Shown here one piece after another: positions 7,176 through 16,082 of a DNA stretch of 64,000 bases. Each line of letters begins with the position of its first letter. Positions within the stretch are counted from its first letter, which is position 1. The notes under the pieces were generated by a model. The model did not search any database and had not been told where the DNA came from. It saw only the letters and a list, made by a program, of their open reading frames with translations. The translations under genes were made by a program, and so were the position numbers. The stretch is from NCBI RefSeq assembly GCF_036404135.1, contig NZ_DASWPE010000098.1, forward strand, positions 1-64,000. Reading direction: 5' to 3'. Origin of the DNA: Rhodopseudomonas_A sp036404135 (GTDB lineage Bacteria > Pseudomonadota > Alphaproteobacteria > Rhizobiales > Xanthobacteraceae).

Positions 7176-8696
7176 ATGTATCAGCAAGCCTTGGACAAGG
7201 TTTCCGCGCAGCTCCTGATCCGCGACCGCTACGACAATTTCATCGGCGGGCAATGGGTCGCGCCGGTCGAAGGCCGTTACTTCGACAATCCGAGCCCGAT
7301 CACCGGCAAGAAACTCTGCGAAGTGCCGCGCTCCTCCGCGGCCGACATCGAACTGGCACTCGACGCCGCGCACAAGGCCCGCGAGGCCTGGGGCAAGACC
7401 CCGGTGCAGGACCGCTCGCGGCTCCTCAACAAGATCGCCGACCGGCTGGAATCCAATCTCGACCTGCTGGCGCTGGTGGAGACGCTCGACAACGGCAAGC
7501 CGATCCGCGAAACCACCCATGCCGACATGCCGCTGGTGATCGATCACTGGCGCTACTTCGCCAGCGTGTTGCGGGCGCAGGAAGGCGCGATCTCGGAGAT
7601 CGACGCCGACACCGTGGCTTATCACTTCCAGGAGCCGCTCGGCGTGGTCGGCCAGATCATTCCGTGGAATTTCCCGATCCTGATGGCGACCTGGAAGCTG
7701 GCGCCGGCGCTGGCCGCCGGCAATTGCGTGGTGCTGAAGCCCGCCGAGCAGACCCCGCTCGGCATTCTGGTGGTGATGGAATTGATCGCCGACCTGCTGC
7801 CGCCCGGCGTCGTCAACGTCGTCAACGGCTTCGGCATCGAAACCGGCAAGCCCCTGGCGCAGAGCAAGCGGATCGCCAAGATCGCCTTCACCGGCGAAAC
7901 CTCGACCGGGCGGCTGATCATGCAATATGCCTCCGAGAATATCATCCCGGTAACGCTGGAGCTCGGCGGCAAATCACCCAACATCTTCTTCGCCGACGTG
8001 CTCGATCACGACGACGACTTCCTCGACAAGGCGCTGGAAGGCTTCACCATGTTCGCGCTGAACCAGGGCGAGGTCTGCACCTGCCCGAGCCGCGCCTTGG
8101 TGCAGGAATCGATCTATGAGCGCTTCATCGAGCGCGCGGTGGAGCGCACCAAAAAGATCAAGCAGGGCCACCCGCTCGACCCATCGACCATGATCGGCGC
8201 CCAGGCTTCCACGGAACAGCTCGACAAGATCTTGTCCTATTTCGAGATCGGGCGGCAGGAAGGCGCCACCGTGCTAACCGGCGGCAAGCGCGCGCAGCTC
8301 GAGGGCGAGATCGCCGAGGGCTATTACATCGAGCCGACGATCTTCGCCGGCAACAACAAGATGCGGGTGTTCCAGGAAGAAATCTTCGGCCCGGTGGTGT
8401 CGGTGACCACCTTCAAGAACGAAGAGGACGCGCTCGCCATCGCCAACGACACGTTGTACGGGCTGGGCGCCGGGCTGTGGACCCGCAACGGCAACCGCGC
8501 TTACCGGATGGGTCGCGCCATCCATGCGGGGCGGGTCTGGACCAATTGCTACCACGCCTATCCGGCGCACGCCGCGTTCGGTGGTTACAAGCAATCCGGC
8601 ATCGGCCGCGAAAACCACAAGATGATGCTGGATCACTACCAGAGCACGAAGAACATTTTGGTCAGCTACTCGGCCAAGGCGCTAGGGTTCTTCTAG
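7176..8696 (+). CDS. NAD-dependent aldehyde dehydrogenase (ExaC/AldB type)
   Basis: This 506-residue aldehyde dehydrogenase oxidises aldehydes to acids with NAD(P). Glu262 in LELGGKSPNIFF and the catalytic Cys301 in NQGEVCTCPSRAL are both present, as is the cofactor segment GETSTG. The C-terminal FGGYKQSGIGRENHKMMLDHYQ is characteristic of the acetaldehyde/short-chain aldehyde group that works with alcohol oxidation. ATG 7176 is preferred over upstream codons because the conserved N-terminus begins there and an AGGGACG site precedes it. It is a monocistronic gene facing guaB. The physiological substrate is inferred from family. Confidence 0.93.
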   Translation: MYQQALDKVSAQLLIRDRYDNFIGGQWVAPVEGRYFDNPSPITGKKLCEVPRSSAADIELALDAAHKAREAWGKTPVQDRSRLLNKIADRLESNLDLLALVETLDNGKPIRETTHADMPLVIDHWRYFASVLRAQEGAISEIDADTVAYHFQEPLGVVGQIIPWNFPILMATWKLAPALAAGNCVVLKPAEQTPLGILVVMELIADLLPPGVVNVVNGFGIETGKPLAQSKRIAKIAFTGETSTGRLIMQYASENIIPVTLELGGKSPNIFFADVLDHDDDFLDKALEGFTMFALNQGEVCTCPSRALVQESIYERFIERAVERTKKIKQGHPLDPSTMIGAQASTEQLDKILSYFEIGRQEGATVLTGGKRAQLEGEIAEGYYIEPTIFAGNNKMRVFQEEIFGPVVSVTTFKNEEDALAIANDTLYGLGAGLWTRNGNRAYRMGRAIHAGRVWTNCYHAYPAHAAFGGYKQSGIGRENHKMMLDHYQSTKNILVSYSAKALGFF

Positions 8697-8755
8697 GGCC
8701 TTTGCTCGAACCTGTCCGCTCGTTTGATGGGCTGCGAAGGCTTGATAAAGCGGCG

Positions 8756-8876
8756 GTCATTCCGGGGCGTGAGAGCGCAAGCTCGAGCGAACCCGGAATC
8801 TCGCTACAAGCCGGACGCTGCACCAGCCGAAAGACTCCGCGTGCGCTCGCAAGGGCTCGCGCCTTGGAATGACGGC
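8756..8876. repeat. Dispersed palindromic repeat (CATTCCGGGG family)
   Basis: The unit begins GTCATTCCGGGGCGTGAG and ends CTTGGAATGACGG, giving inverted ends, with a CCCGGAATCTCG box inside. A shorter relative is at 21948-21993. Together with the hairpin at 8944-8967 it accounts for most of the 334-bp gap 8697-9030, where no gene is seen. Confidence 0.7.
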
Positions 8877-8943
8877 CTGCTGATTGTGATGCCTATCGGC
8901 TCGACCGACAGGTCGCGAGTTCGCATTGTCACCCAAGACGACA

Positions 8944-8967
8944 CAGGCGCGGGTTACCCCGCGCCTG
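8944..8967. terminator. Strong GC hairpin between convergent genes
   Basis: CAGGCGCGGG and CCCGCGCCTG form a perfect 10-bp stem with a TTAC loop between the convergent ends of the aldehyde dehydrogenase gene and guaB. There is no clear T-run on either side, so termination may be weak or assisted. Its position suits bidirectional termination. Confidence 0.55.
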
Positions 8968-9030
8968 CTGTCTCAAAGTGCTTTCGAAGCCGCGTTTTCG
9001 TCGCACGGCGAACTCAAATGCACGAAAACC

Positions 9031-10524
9031 TCACACCCCGCCCGGATAGTTCGGGCTTTCGCGGGTGATGGTGACGTCGTGGACATGGCTCTCGCGCAGG
9101 CCCGCGCCGGTGATGCGGACGAACTGCGCCTTGTTGTGAAACTCGGTAATGTCTTTCGCACCGACATAGCCCATCGCGGCGCGCAGGCCACCGGCGAGTT
9201 GATGCACTACATTGCCGACCGGGCCCTTGTACGGCACCTGGCCCTCGATGCCTTCCGGCACCAGCTTCAAGGTATCCTTGATGTCCTGCTGGAAGTAGCG
9301 GTCGGCGGAGCCGCGCGCCATCGCGCCGACCGAGCCCATGCCGCGATAGGCTTTGTAGGACCGGCCCTGCCACAAGAACACTTCACCCGGCGTCTCGTCG
9401 GTGCCGGCGAGCAGCGAGCCGACCATCGCGATGTCGGCGCCGGCGGCCAGCGCCTTGGCGAGGTCGCCGGAATATTTGATGCCGCCGTCGGCGATCACCG
9501 GCACGTTGGCCTTCTTCGCCGCTTCGACCGCGTCCATGATCGCGGTGAGCTGCGGCACGCCGACGCCGGCGACGATCCGCGTGGTGCAGATCGAGCCCGG
9601 GCCGATGCCGACCTTGATGGCGTCGGCGCCGGCGTCGATCAACGCCTGGGCGCCTTCCTGGGTGGCGATGTTGCCGGCGATCACCTGCACCGCGTTGGAC
9701 AGCCGCTTGATACGGTTGACCGCGTCGAGCACCCGCGAGGAATGGCCGTGCGCGGTGTCGACCACGATGACGTCGACGCCGGCGTCGATCAGCGCCGCGG
9801 TGCGCTCGAAGCCGCCCTCGCCGACCGTGGTGGCGGCGGCGACGCGCAAGCGGCCCTGCGCGTCCTTGCTGGCCAAGGGATGCGCGACCGCCTTTTCCAT
9901 GTCCTTGACGGTGATCAGGCCGACGCAGCGATACTGATCGTCGACCACCAGCAGCTTCTCGATGCGATGCTGATGCAGCATCTTCTTGGCTTCGGCCTGA
10001 CTGACGCCCTCGCGCACCGTGACCAGATTCTCGTGGGTCATCAGTTCGGAGATCTTTTGGTTCGGATCGGTAGCGAAGCGCACGTCACGGTTGGTGAGAA
10101 TGCCGACCAGCTTGCCGGGCACCCCCTTCGAGGCGCCGGTGACCACCGGAATGCCGGAGAAGCCGTGTGCGGTCATCTCTGCCAGCGCTTCGCCGAGCAG
10201 CGCATCCGGGCCGATGGTCAACGGGTTCACCACCATGCCGGACTCGAACTTCTTGACCTGGCGGACCTGGGCGGCCTGGCCGTCGACGTCGAAATTGCGG
10301 TGGATCACGCCGATGCCGCCGGCCTGCGCCATCGCGATCGCCATCCGCGCCTCGGTCACGGTGTCCATCGCCGAGGCGATGATCGGGATGTTGAGCGGAA
10401 TGGCGCGGGTGACGAACGAACGGATGTCAGCCTCGGACGGCAGAATGTCGGACAATCCTGGCTTCAGCAGCACGTCATCGAACGTGTACGCTTCGCGAAA
10501 ACCAGATCCTTGCACAAACGCCAT
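9031..10524 (-). CDS. guaB: Inosine-5'-monophosphate dehydrogenase
   Basis: Oxidises IMP to XMP with NAD+, the rate-limiting step toward GMP. The 497-residue protein has a (beta/alpha)8 barrel interrupted by two CBS domains (about residues 97-212). The active-site loop GPGSICTTRIVAGVGVPQ carries Cys313, and the flap contains YRGMGSVGAM. The N-terminus TFDDVLLKPGLS is diagnostic. ATG at 10524 is used; a TTG two codons earlier is less likely. It is separately transcribed from guaA, which lies downstream on the same strand. Confidence 0.97.
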   Translation of the reverse strand: MAFVQGSGFREAYTFDDVLLKPGLSDILPSEADIRSFVTRAIPLNIPIIASAMDTVTEARMAIAMAQAGGIGVIHRNFDVDGQAAQVRQVKKFESGMVVNPLTIGPDALLGEALAEMTAHGFSGIPVVTGASKGVPGKLVGILTNRDVRFATDPNQKISELMTHENLVTVREGVSQAEAKKMLHQHRIEKLLVVDDQYRCVGLITVKDMEKAVAHPLASKDAQGRLRVAAATTVGEGGFERTAALIDAGVDVIVVDTAHGHSSRVLDAVNRIKRLSNAVQVIAGNIATQEGAQALIDAGADAIKVGIGPGSICTTRIVAGVGVPQLTAIMDAVEAAKKANVPVIADGGIKYSGDLAKALAAGADIAMVGSLLAGTDETPGEVFLWQGRSYKAYRGMGSVGAMARGSADRYFQQDIKDTLKLVPEGIEGQVPYKGPVGNVVHQLAGGLRAAMGYVGAKDITEFHNKAQFVRITGAGLRESHVHDVTITRESPNYPGGV

Positions 10525-10796
10525 TGCCAACTCCGTTCAGCGGCCGATTTGCCGCGCTGGAACCTTGAGGATGAAAAGCCCAAACGGCGACGCCATCGGC
10601 ATCGCCGTCGAATCGAGCCCATCGGTGGGGTTGGCGGTGGTCGTTAGCATGATGCCGCCGGGATTCAAAGGATTTGTGCCGATTATCCCGGCTTCGTGAG
10701 CGATTTCGGGATTCCGCAGATCGGCGAGACATCCAAGGCCAATGCAGGGCCGCAGGTTCGGTGCAGAACCGCGGCCATCATTCAGCTTAAAAATTG

Positions 10797-11456
10797 TCAG
10801 GCGAGCGAGCCCATGGCGATCGCCACGTCAGGGATTTCCGTGACCCGGTCCCGCGCGGTGCGCAGCAAGTCGCGATCAGCCTTCGGCAGCGACGGCACAT
10901 CGCCGTCTTCGAAAAAGCCCAGCGCTCTCAAGGGAAGACCGGCATCCCTGCAATAAATCTTGGCGAAGCCCCCAAGCCCCCTTTGCAGCGAGACGCCGGC
11001 GGAAAGCATTGCCGAGATGTCGCGATAGTCCTTGGCCTCAGCGCGGTCCAAAATCGCCTTCAGCTTGGTCGCCAGCAGGTCTTCGAGTGAAGCCACCAGC
11101 ATCGTGGCGTCGCGGGTCTGCAGCGGCGGATTGATTCGGCCAATTGCGAGACCGCCAAAGAACGACAGCTTCACCGGACCCGACGGCATCGCAACGGTCA
11201 CGACCAACGTGTTGATCGCCTCCTGAACGACGATTGCATCGTCCATGAACGCAAACGCGGCTTCGACTTCGTCCTTGCCGAGCGGCTTGGACCTGAAGAA
11301 GTCGAAATCGATCGACTGACGATGCCCGAGATGTAAAGCGATCGCCGTTCCACCATAAAGCACGAACGCCAGCCGCGACGCCGGCTCCAGCAGCGGCCAT
11401 ATCTCTTGCTGAGCCGGGGGCAGGATCTTGGTCCTGGGCTCAAAAAGCTCCGGCAT
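10797..11456 (-). CDS. AbiEii/AbiGii-type nucleotidyltransferase (toxin-like)
   Basis: This 219-residue protein carries the AbiEii (DUF1814) nucleotidyltransferase motifs: LYGGTAIALHLGHRQSIDFDFF (motifs I-II, about residues 31-52), the central KLSFFGG strand, and KAILDRAEAKDYRDISAML, which matches the family's Lys/Asp-rich motif IV. Family members (AbiEii, MenT) are toxins that transfer nucleotides to tRNA or other targets and are neutralised by a partner encoded upstream. Its ATG at 11456 lies inside the upstream 108-codon gene, so the two are translationally coupled. Toxin function is inferred; some family members may have other roles. Confidence 0.88.
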   Translation of the reverse strand: MPELFEPRTKILPPAQQEIWPLLEPASRLAFVLYGGTAIALHLGHRQSIDFDFFRSKPLGKDEVEAAFAFMDDAIVVQEAINTLVVTVAMPSGPVKLSFFGGLAIGRINPPLQTRDATMLVASLEDLLATKLKAILDRAEAKDYRDISAMLSAGVSLQRGLGGFAKIYCRDAGLPLRALGFFEDGDVPSLPKADRDLLRTARDRVTEIPDVAIAMGSLA

Positions 11457-11766
11457 TGAAGCTTCGCTGCGGCGGCTCGTCGGGAATGGCGCGGCCGGTC
11501 GCAAGCGACAGACGTCCCCGCCAAAATTCCCAGGACCGCCGGTCGAACCAGCCCGGCTCAGCCTGCAGCATCGCGTCGCGCAAATGCTCCGGCCCAAGCG
11601 TCGTTTCCAACCGCCGCACCTCGTCGAACGAGGCCAGGCACATCGCCTGCGCCAGGATTCTCGCATCGGAGCGGGGTTCGGACGTCACAGGCTCCCACCA
11701 GAAAAACTTGCTCTGCAGTTCGGCAGCAAGCTCAGGCGGAAGGCGGACGACGGTCGCGGTTGTCAT
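11440..11766 (-). CDS. Small partner of the AbiEii-type protein, possible antitoxin
   Basis: A 108-residue protein starting at an ATG at 11766 and overlapping the AbiEii-like gene by 17 bases. It begins TATVVRLPPELAAELQSKFFWW, which resembles a short N-terminal beta strand and helix, and contains a Trp-rich middle (WFDRRSWEFWRGRL). It does not resemble the usual ~200-residue AbiEi winged-helix antitoxin. Position and overlap suggest an antitoxin or partner subunit. No family is recognised with confidence. Confidence 0.75.
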   Translation of the reverse strand: MTTATVVRLPPELAAELQSKFFWWEPVTSEPRSDARILAQAMCLASFDEVRRLETTLGPEHLRDAMLQAEPGWFDRRSWEFWRGRLSLATGRAIPDEPPQRSFNAGAF

Positions 11767-11791
11767 CGCTGCAGACTAGCACAACAGTCGC

Positions 11792-12040
11792 TCAGCGCGA
11801 ATAGCCGGGCGGCGGGCCGTGCTGGCGGATCGCCTCGACCACTTCGCGATGCATGCGCTTTTCGCGCTCCATCCGCACCGCGATCAAGGCATGCGCCGAG
11901 GGCACCAACAGCAGCGGGTGGAACACCAGCCCGAGCACCAGGCAGACCACCAGCAGCAACAGGTTGAACACCGCCGAGATCGGCTGGCCGTTGAGCAGCA
12001 GGCCGAGCGGCGGCAACACAGCGGCGAGAAGATAGATCAT
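11792..12040 (-). CDS. Small membrane protein, PMP3/YqaE (UPF0057)-like
   Basis: An 82-residue protein with two membrane helices. The first, MIYLLAAVLPPLGLLLNGQP, carries the LPPLG pattern of the PMP3/YqaE family. The second is NLLLLVVCLVLGLVFHPLLLV. A charged tail, REKRMHREVVEAIRQHGPPP, follows. The ATG at 12040 has a GGAGG site 8 bases upstream. PMP3 relatives affect membrane potential and salt stress. The extended charged tail is longer than in typical 52-55-residue members, so the assignment is by pattern only. Confidence 0.75.
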   Translation of the reverse strand: MIYLLAAVLPPLGLLLNGQPISAVFNLLLLVVCLVLGLVFHPLLLVPSAHALIAVRMEREKRMHREVVEAIRQHGPPPGYSR

Positions 12041-12150
12041 CGGCGGAACCTCCCAGTGGTCACGCAGGATTTAGGTGCTGCCCGGCTTTGCGCAAGTGTG
12101 ACGGAATGCTACAGCGCAGATCCTGCCGCTCAAGTCCAGCCAAAGACCGG

Positions 12151-13638
12151 ATGACCAAGGAACGCCTGATCCCGCTCATCGTGGCCGCCGCCCTGTTCAT
12201 GGAAAACATGGACGCCACGGTGATCGCGACCTCGCTGCCGGCGATCGCCGCCGACATCGGCACGTCGCCGCTGACGCTGAAGCTGGCGATCACCTCCTAT
12301 CTGTTGTCGCTGGCGGTGTTCATCCCCGCCTCCGGCTGGACCGCCGACCGCTTCGGCGCCCGCGCGGTGTTCTCGGTCGCGATCGGCGTGTTCATGGTCG
12401 GCTCGATCGGCTGCGCGCTGTCGAGCTCATTGACCGATTTCGTGATCGCGCGGATCTTGCAGGGCATCGGCGGCGCGATGATGACCCCGGTCGGGCGATT
12501 GGTGCTGCTGCGCTCGATCGACAAGAGCGCGCTGGTCGGCGCGATGGCGTGGATGACGATTCCGGCGCTGGTCGGGCCGGTGATCGGCCCGCCGCTCGGC
12601 GGCTTCATCACCACCTATTTCTCCTGGCACTGGATCTTCCTGATCAACATTCCGATTGGCCTCGTCGGCATCTTCATGGCGCAGCGCTACATCGACCCGA
12701 TCCGCAGCGACCACCCGGAGCGCTTCGATCTGATCGGGCTGGTGCTGGCCGGCGTCGGGCTCGCCGGCATCGCCTTCGGGCTGTCGGTGGCCGGGCTCAA
12801 TCTGTTGCCCTGGCCAGTCGTCCTGGGGTTGATCGGGATCGGCTGCATCTCGATGACGCTGTATGTGATCCACGCCCGCCGCACCGCCTCCCCGGTGCTG
12901 GATTTCACGCTGCTGCGGCTGGCCACGCTGCGCGCCAGCCTGATCGGCGGGTTTCTGTTCCGGCTCGGCATCGGCGCGCTGCCGTTCCTGCTGCCCTTAT
13001 TGATGCAGATCGGCTTCGGCCTCAGCCCGTTCCAGTCCGGCCTGGTGACCTTCGCCTCCTCGGCTGGCGCGATGGGCATGAAGGCGCTGGCGGCGCGGAT
13101 CATCAAGACCTTCGGCTTCCGCAACATCACGACGGTCAACGCCGTAGTCAGTTCGGTGTTTCTCGCCGCCTGCGCGCTGTTCACGCAAGCGACGCCGCTG
13201 CTCTTGATCATGATCATCCTGTTGGTCGGCGGCTTCTTCCGCTCGCTGCAATTCACCGCGATCAACACCGTGGCCTATGCCGAGGTCGAGACCGCGCAGA
13301 TGAGCCGCGCCACCACGCTGGCCAGCGTCAACCAGCAACTGGCGATTTCGGCGGGCGTCGCGGTCGGCGCGTTGTGCGTGGAATCCACCATGGCGTGGCG
13401 CCACATGAGCGTGCTCACCGCCGACGACTTCGCCCCGGCCTTCATCGTGGTGTCGATGCTGTCAGCGCTGTCGGCGTATTTCTTCTGGCAGATGCCGGAC
13501 GACGCCGGTCACGAAATTTCAGGCCGCAAGGCGATCGAGATGTCGAGCCGCAAGGGCGCGGAAAAGGCCGCCGCCAAGACCGCGGTCAAGACCGGCAGCG
13601 AAGCCACCGAGGACGCCCGCGATCAACGGCTCGGCTAA
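12151..13638 (+). CDS. MFS drug/solute transporter, DHA2 (EmrB/QacA) family
   Basis: A 495-residue inner-membrane permease with about 14 hydrophobic segments. DHA2 signatures include LDAT-like MENMDATVIATSLPAIAADI in helix 1, GWTADRFGAR (motif A) and LQGIGGAMMTPVGRL (motif C region). It would export drugs or organic ions using the proton gradient. The ATG at 12151 starts the first helix. The C-terminal ~40 residues are Lys/Ala-rich and cytosolic. No regulator or adaptor gene is adjacent. The substrate is unknown. Confidence 0.92.
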   Translation: MTKERLIPLIVAAALFMENMDATVIATSLPAIAADIGTSPLTLKLAITSYLLSLAVFIPASGWTADRFGARAVFSVAIGVFMVGSIGCALSSSLTDFVIARILQGIGGAMMTPVGRLVLLRSIDKSALVGAMAWMTIPALVGPVIGPPLGGFITTYFSWHWIFLINIPIGLVGIFMAQRYIDPIRSDHPERFDLIGLVLAGVGLAGIAFGLSVAGLNLLPWPVVLGLIGIGCISMTLYVIHARRTASPVLDFTLLRLATLRASLIGGFLFRLGIGALPFLLPLLMQIGFGLSPFQSGLVTFASSAGAMGMKALAARIIKTFGFRNITTVNAVVSSVFLAACALFTQATPLLLIMIILLVGGFFRSLQFTAINTVAYAEVETAQMSRATTLASVNQQLAISAGVAVGALCVESTMAWRHMSVLTADDFAPAFIVVSMLSALSAYFFWQMPDDAGHEISGRKAIEMSSRKGAEKAAAKTAVKTGSEATEDARDQRLG

Positions 13639-13645
13639 CTAATAT

Positions 13646-13828
13646 CTAGGAATTGGAGCGGCGGCCCGCTCCGTCACGGCGCAGGTTTTCGCAGCGGACC
13701 ACCATCTGCACGGTGCTGCCGCACCCTGCACAGACATATTCCCGCAGCTCATAGCCCTTGATCAGGTGACGGCCGCGAAACAATTCGCGCGGGACGTCAC
13801 ACAGCGAGCAGGTCGAAATGGGGGGCAT
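13646..13828 (-). CDS. Small zinc-ribbon-like protein
   Basis: A 60-residue protein with two Cys pairs, CSLCDVPRELF near the start and YVCAGCGSTVQM in the middle, spaced as in a small zinc ribbon. A basic tail, RCENLRRDGAGRR, follows. The ATG at 13828 is preferred over a GTG three codons earlier. It ends 8 bases from the convergent MFS gene. The function is unknown. Confidence 0.65.
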   Translation of the reverse strand: MPPISTCSLCDVPRELFRGRHLIKGYELREYVCAGCGSTVQMVVRCENLRRDGAGRRSNS

Positions 13829-13955
13829 TCGCGCCACCGAATCAATGAACGATACCGGACATTAGCCGCCGGCCGGATTTTTCCGACGTAGGTAAATACC
13901 GTGATGAAAATGAAGGCAGTCGCCGCGCCGCTCCCCCGCCGCCAGTTCGCTGCGG

Positions 13956-14672
13956 TCAGGATGCCGCGGCCGGCTCGTTGTCGCCCTGCATCGTCGGCAC
14001 GCCGCGGAACCCGATCGCCAGCACATAGCGCTCCGAGGAATCCTTGCGGCTCGACGCCGGCTTGACGTGCTTGACGGTGGCGAAGTCGCGCTTCAGCTGC
14101 GTCACCAGCGTGGCGTCGGCACCGCTCTGGAACACCTTGGCGACGAAGGTGCCGCCGGGCTTCAGCACGTCGCAGGCAAAAGCCGCGGCGTCCTCGACCA
14201 GGCCAACGATGCGCAACTGATCGGTCTTGCGGTGGCCGGTGGTGTTGGCCGCCATGTCGGACAGCACCACGTCGACCTTGCCGCCGATCATCGACAGCAG
14301 CTTGGCCGGCGCCTCGGCGTGCAGGAAATCCAGCTGGGCGAACTCCACCCCGACGATTTCCGGCATCTCCAGCAGGTCGATCGCCACCACCTTGCCGCGG
14401 CCGTCGGCGGCGCCGACCCGCTTGGCGGCGATCTGGCTCCAACCGCCGGGGGCGGCGCCGAGATCGACCACCGCGCTGCCCGGCTTGAGGAAATGATATT
14501 TGTCGTCGATCTCGATCAGTTTGTAGGCGGCGCGCGAGCGCAGCCCGTCGCGCTTGGCCTGCGCCACGTAAGGATCGTTGAGCTGGCGCTCGAGCCAGAG
14601 CTTCGACGACAGTTTCAGCCTGCCGGCGCTCTTGACGGTGACGCGCAGGCGCCCGGTGGTGTCTTTGGCCAT
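13956..14672 (-). CDS. rlmE: 23S rRNA 2'-O-ribose methyltransferase RlmE (FtsJ/RrmJ)
   Basis: Methylates the 2'-OH of U2552 in the 50S A-loop using SAM. The 238-residue protein shows SRAAYKLIEID with the catalytic Lys, the SAM loop VVDLGAAPGGWSQIA, VVLSDMAANTTGHRKTDQLR with the catalytic Asp, and GGTFVAKVFQS with the second Lys. The ATG at 14672 begins the conserved MAKDTTGRLRV region. It lies 116 bases downstream of the Ppx/GppA gene on the same strand and is likely its operon partner. The tail of about 15 residues is variable. Confidence 0.95.
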   Translation of the reverse strand: MAKDTTGRLRVTVKSAGRLKLSSKLWLERQLNDPYVAQAKRDGLRSRAAYKLIEIDDKYHFLKPGSAVVDLGAAPGGWSQIAAKRVGAADGRGKVVAIDLLEMPEIVGVEFAQLDFLHAEAPAKLLSMIGGKVDVVLSDMAANTTGHRKTDQLRIVGLVEDAAAFACDVLKPGGTFVAKVFQSGADATLVTQLKRDFATVKHVKPASSRKDSSERYVLAIGFRGVPTMQGDNEPAAAS

Positions 14673-14788
14673 TTGTCTGTCTCGAAGGTTGCGGCTGCAG
14701 CTGCGAGATGCAGCATAATCTGTTCCGAACACCGTCAATCCAGCTTTCGGGATCATGCTCTTAGCATGCGGCGGCGCCGAACGGGGCC

Positions 14789-15886
14789 TCAAGCCGGCCG
14801 CAGCGCGCCGTCCTGCCGCATCATTTCCACCAGCATGCCCTCGCGCAGACCGCGATCCGCCACCCGCAGCCGCGGCAAGGGAAACGCGGCGCGAATCGCG
14901 TCGAGGATGGCGCAGCCGGCCAGCACCAGGTCGGCGCGTTCCACCCCGATGCAGCTATTGCTGGCGCGGTCGTGATAGCTCATGCCGTGCAGCTTGGCGA
15001 TGGTCTCGGTCAGTTCGGCGTCGCTGAGCCAGACCCCATCGACCCGCCGGCGGTCGTAACGCGCCAGATCGAGGTGGATGCCGGCCAGCGTCGTCACCGT
15101 ACCCGAGGTGCCGAGCAGGTGCATCCCGGACAGGTCGCCGCCCAGCCTGGCCGCGAACGGCCCGACATGGACCGCCACCGCCTGCACCATCGCCGCGTAA
15201 CTGTCCTCGCTGACCACCTTGCCGCCGAACCGCTCGGCCAGCGTCACCACGCCGAGCGGGATCGACATCCAGGCCTTCATCCGCGGCGCCAGCTCCGGCC
15301 GCGCCGGATCGCGCTCGATCCACACCAGTTCTGAGGAGCCGCCGCCGATATCGAACAGGATCGCGCCGCGGCCGTGCGGATCGAGCAGCGGCGAACAGCC
15401 GAGCACCGCAAGCCGCGCCTCGGTCTCGCGGTCGATCACCTCGAGCCGGATGCCGGTGCCATGCGCCACCCGGTCCAGAAACTCGTCGGCATTGGCGGCG
15501 GCGCGGCAGGCTTCTGTAGCGATCAGCCGCCGCCGATTGGCCCTGCGGGCGTGGATCTTGTCGCTGCACACCGAAAGCGCCGAGATCGCCCGGCCGATCG
15601 CCGCCTCGCCGATCCGGCCACTCGCCGCCATGCCCTCGCCGAGCCGGATGATCCGCGAGAACGAATCGATCACGCGAAAGCCGTCGCCGGTCGGCCGCGC
15701 GATCAACAGCCGGCAATTGTTGGTGCCGAGGTCGATCGCGGCATACACCCCGTCATGGCCGTGCGCCGCCTCGGCGAGGCGCGCGGCATCGGCCGGTTCG
15801 ACCGCCGGGCCGCCTGCCACCACGCTCACAGCTTGCGGGTCCTCGCGCGGCTCCAGGCCGTCGCGAAGCCGCGTGTCGTCCGTCAT
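14789..15886 (-). CDS. Ppx/GppA-family phosphatase
   Basis: A 365-residue protein of the exopolyphosphatase/guanosine pentaphosphatase family (actin-like ATPase fold). The phosphate-1 motif AIDLGTNNCRLLIARP, the ILFDIGGGSSELVWIERD loop with its catalytic acid region, and GTSGTVTTLAGIHL (phosphate-2) are present. The short form without the C-terminal HD domain is usual in alphaproteobacteria. It acts on polyphosphate or pppGpp; which one cannot be decided here. About 40 low-complexity residues precede the domain. It lies upstream of rlmE. Confidence 0.9.
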   Translation of the reverse strand: MTDDTRLRDGLEPREDPQAVSVVAGGPAVEPADAARLAEAAHGHDGVYAAIDLGTNNCRLLIARPTGDGFRVIDSFSRIIRLGEGMAASGRIGEAAIGRAISALSVCSDKIHARRANRRRLIATEACRAAANADEFLDRVAHGTGIRLEVIDRETEARLAVLGCSPLLDPHGRGAILFDIGGGSSELVWIERDPARPELAPRMKAWMSIPLGVVTLAERFGGKVVSEDSYAAMVQAVAVHVGPFAARLGGDLSGMHLLGTSGTVTTLAGIHLDLARYDRRRVDGVWLSDAELTETIAKLHGMSYHDRASNSCIGVERADLVLAGCAILDAIRAAFPLPRLRVADRGLREGMLVEMMRQDGALRPA

Positions 15887-16082
15887 ATAATTCGTCTTTC
15901 CGCGACCCTGGGGGGCCAGCGAGGAAACCATTCACGGAAAGTTTAGCAGCGCATCGGCGCGGCGCAAGGCATCGCGCAGGCCGCATGCCCAATCATGCGT
16001 TGTCGCAACCCGGCCGCGGCCTTATCTCGATAACGCGCTTTTCCCGACATTGCGACCCCGGTCGCCGGCTGATGGATCCGCC

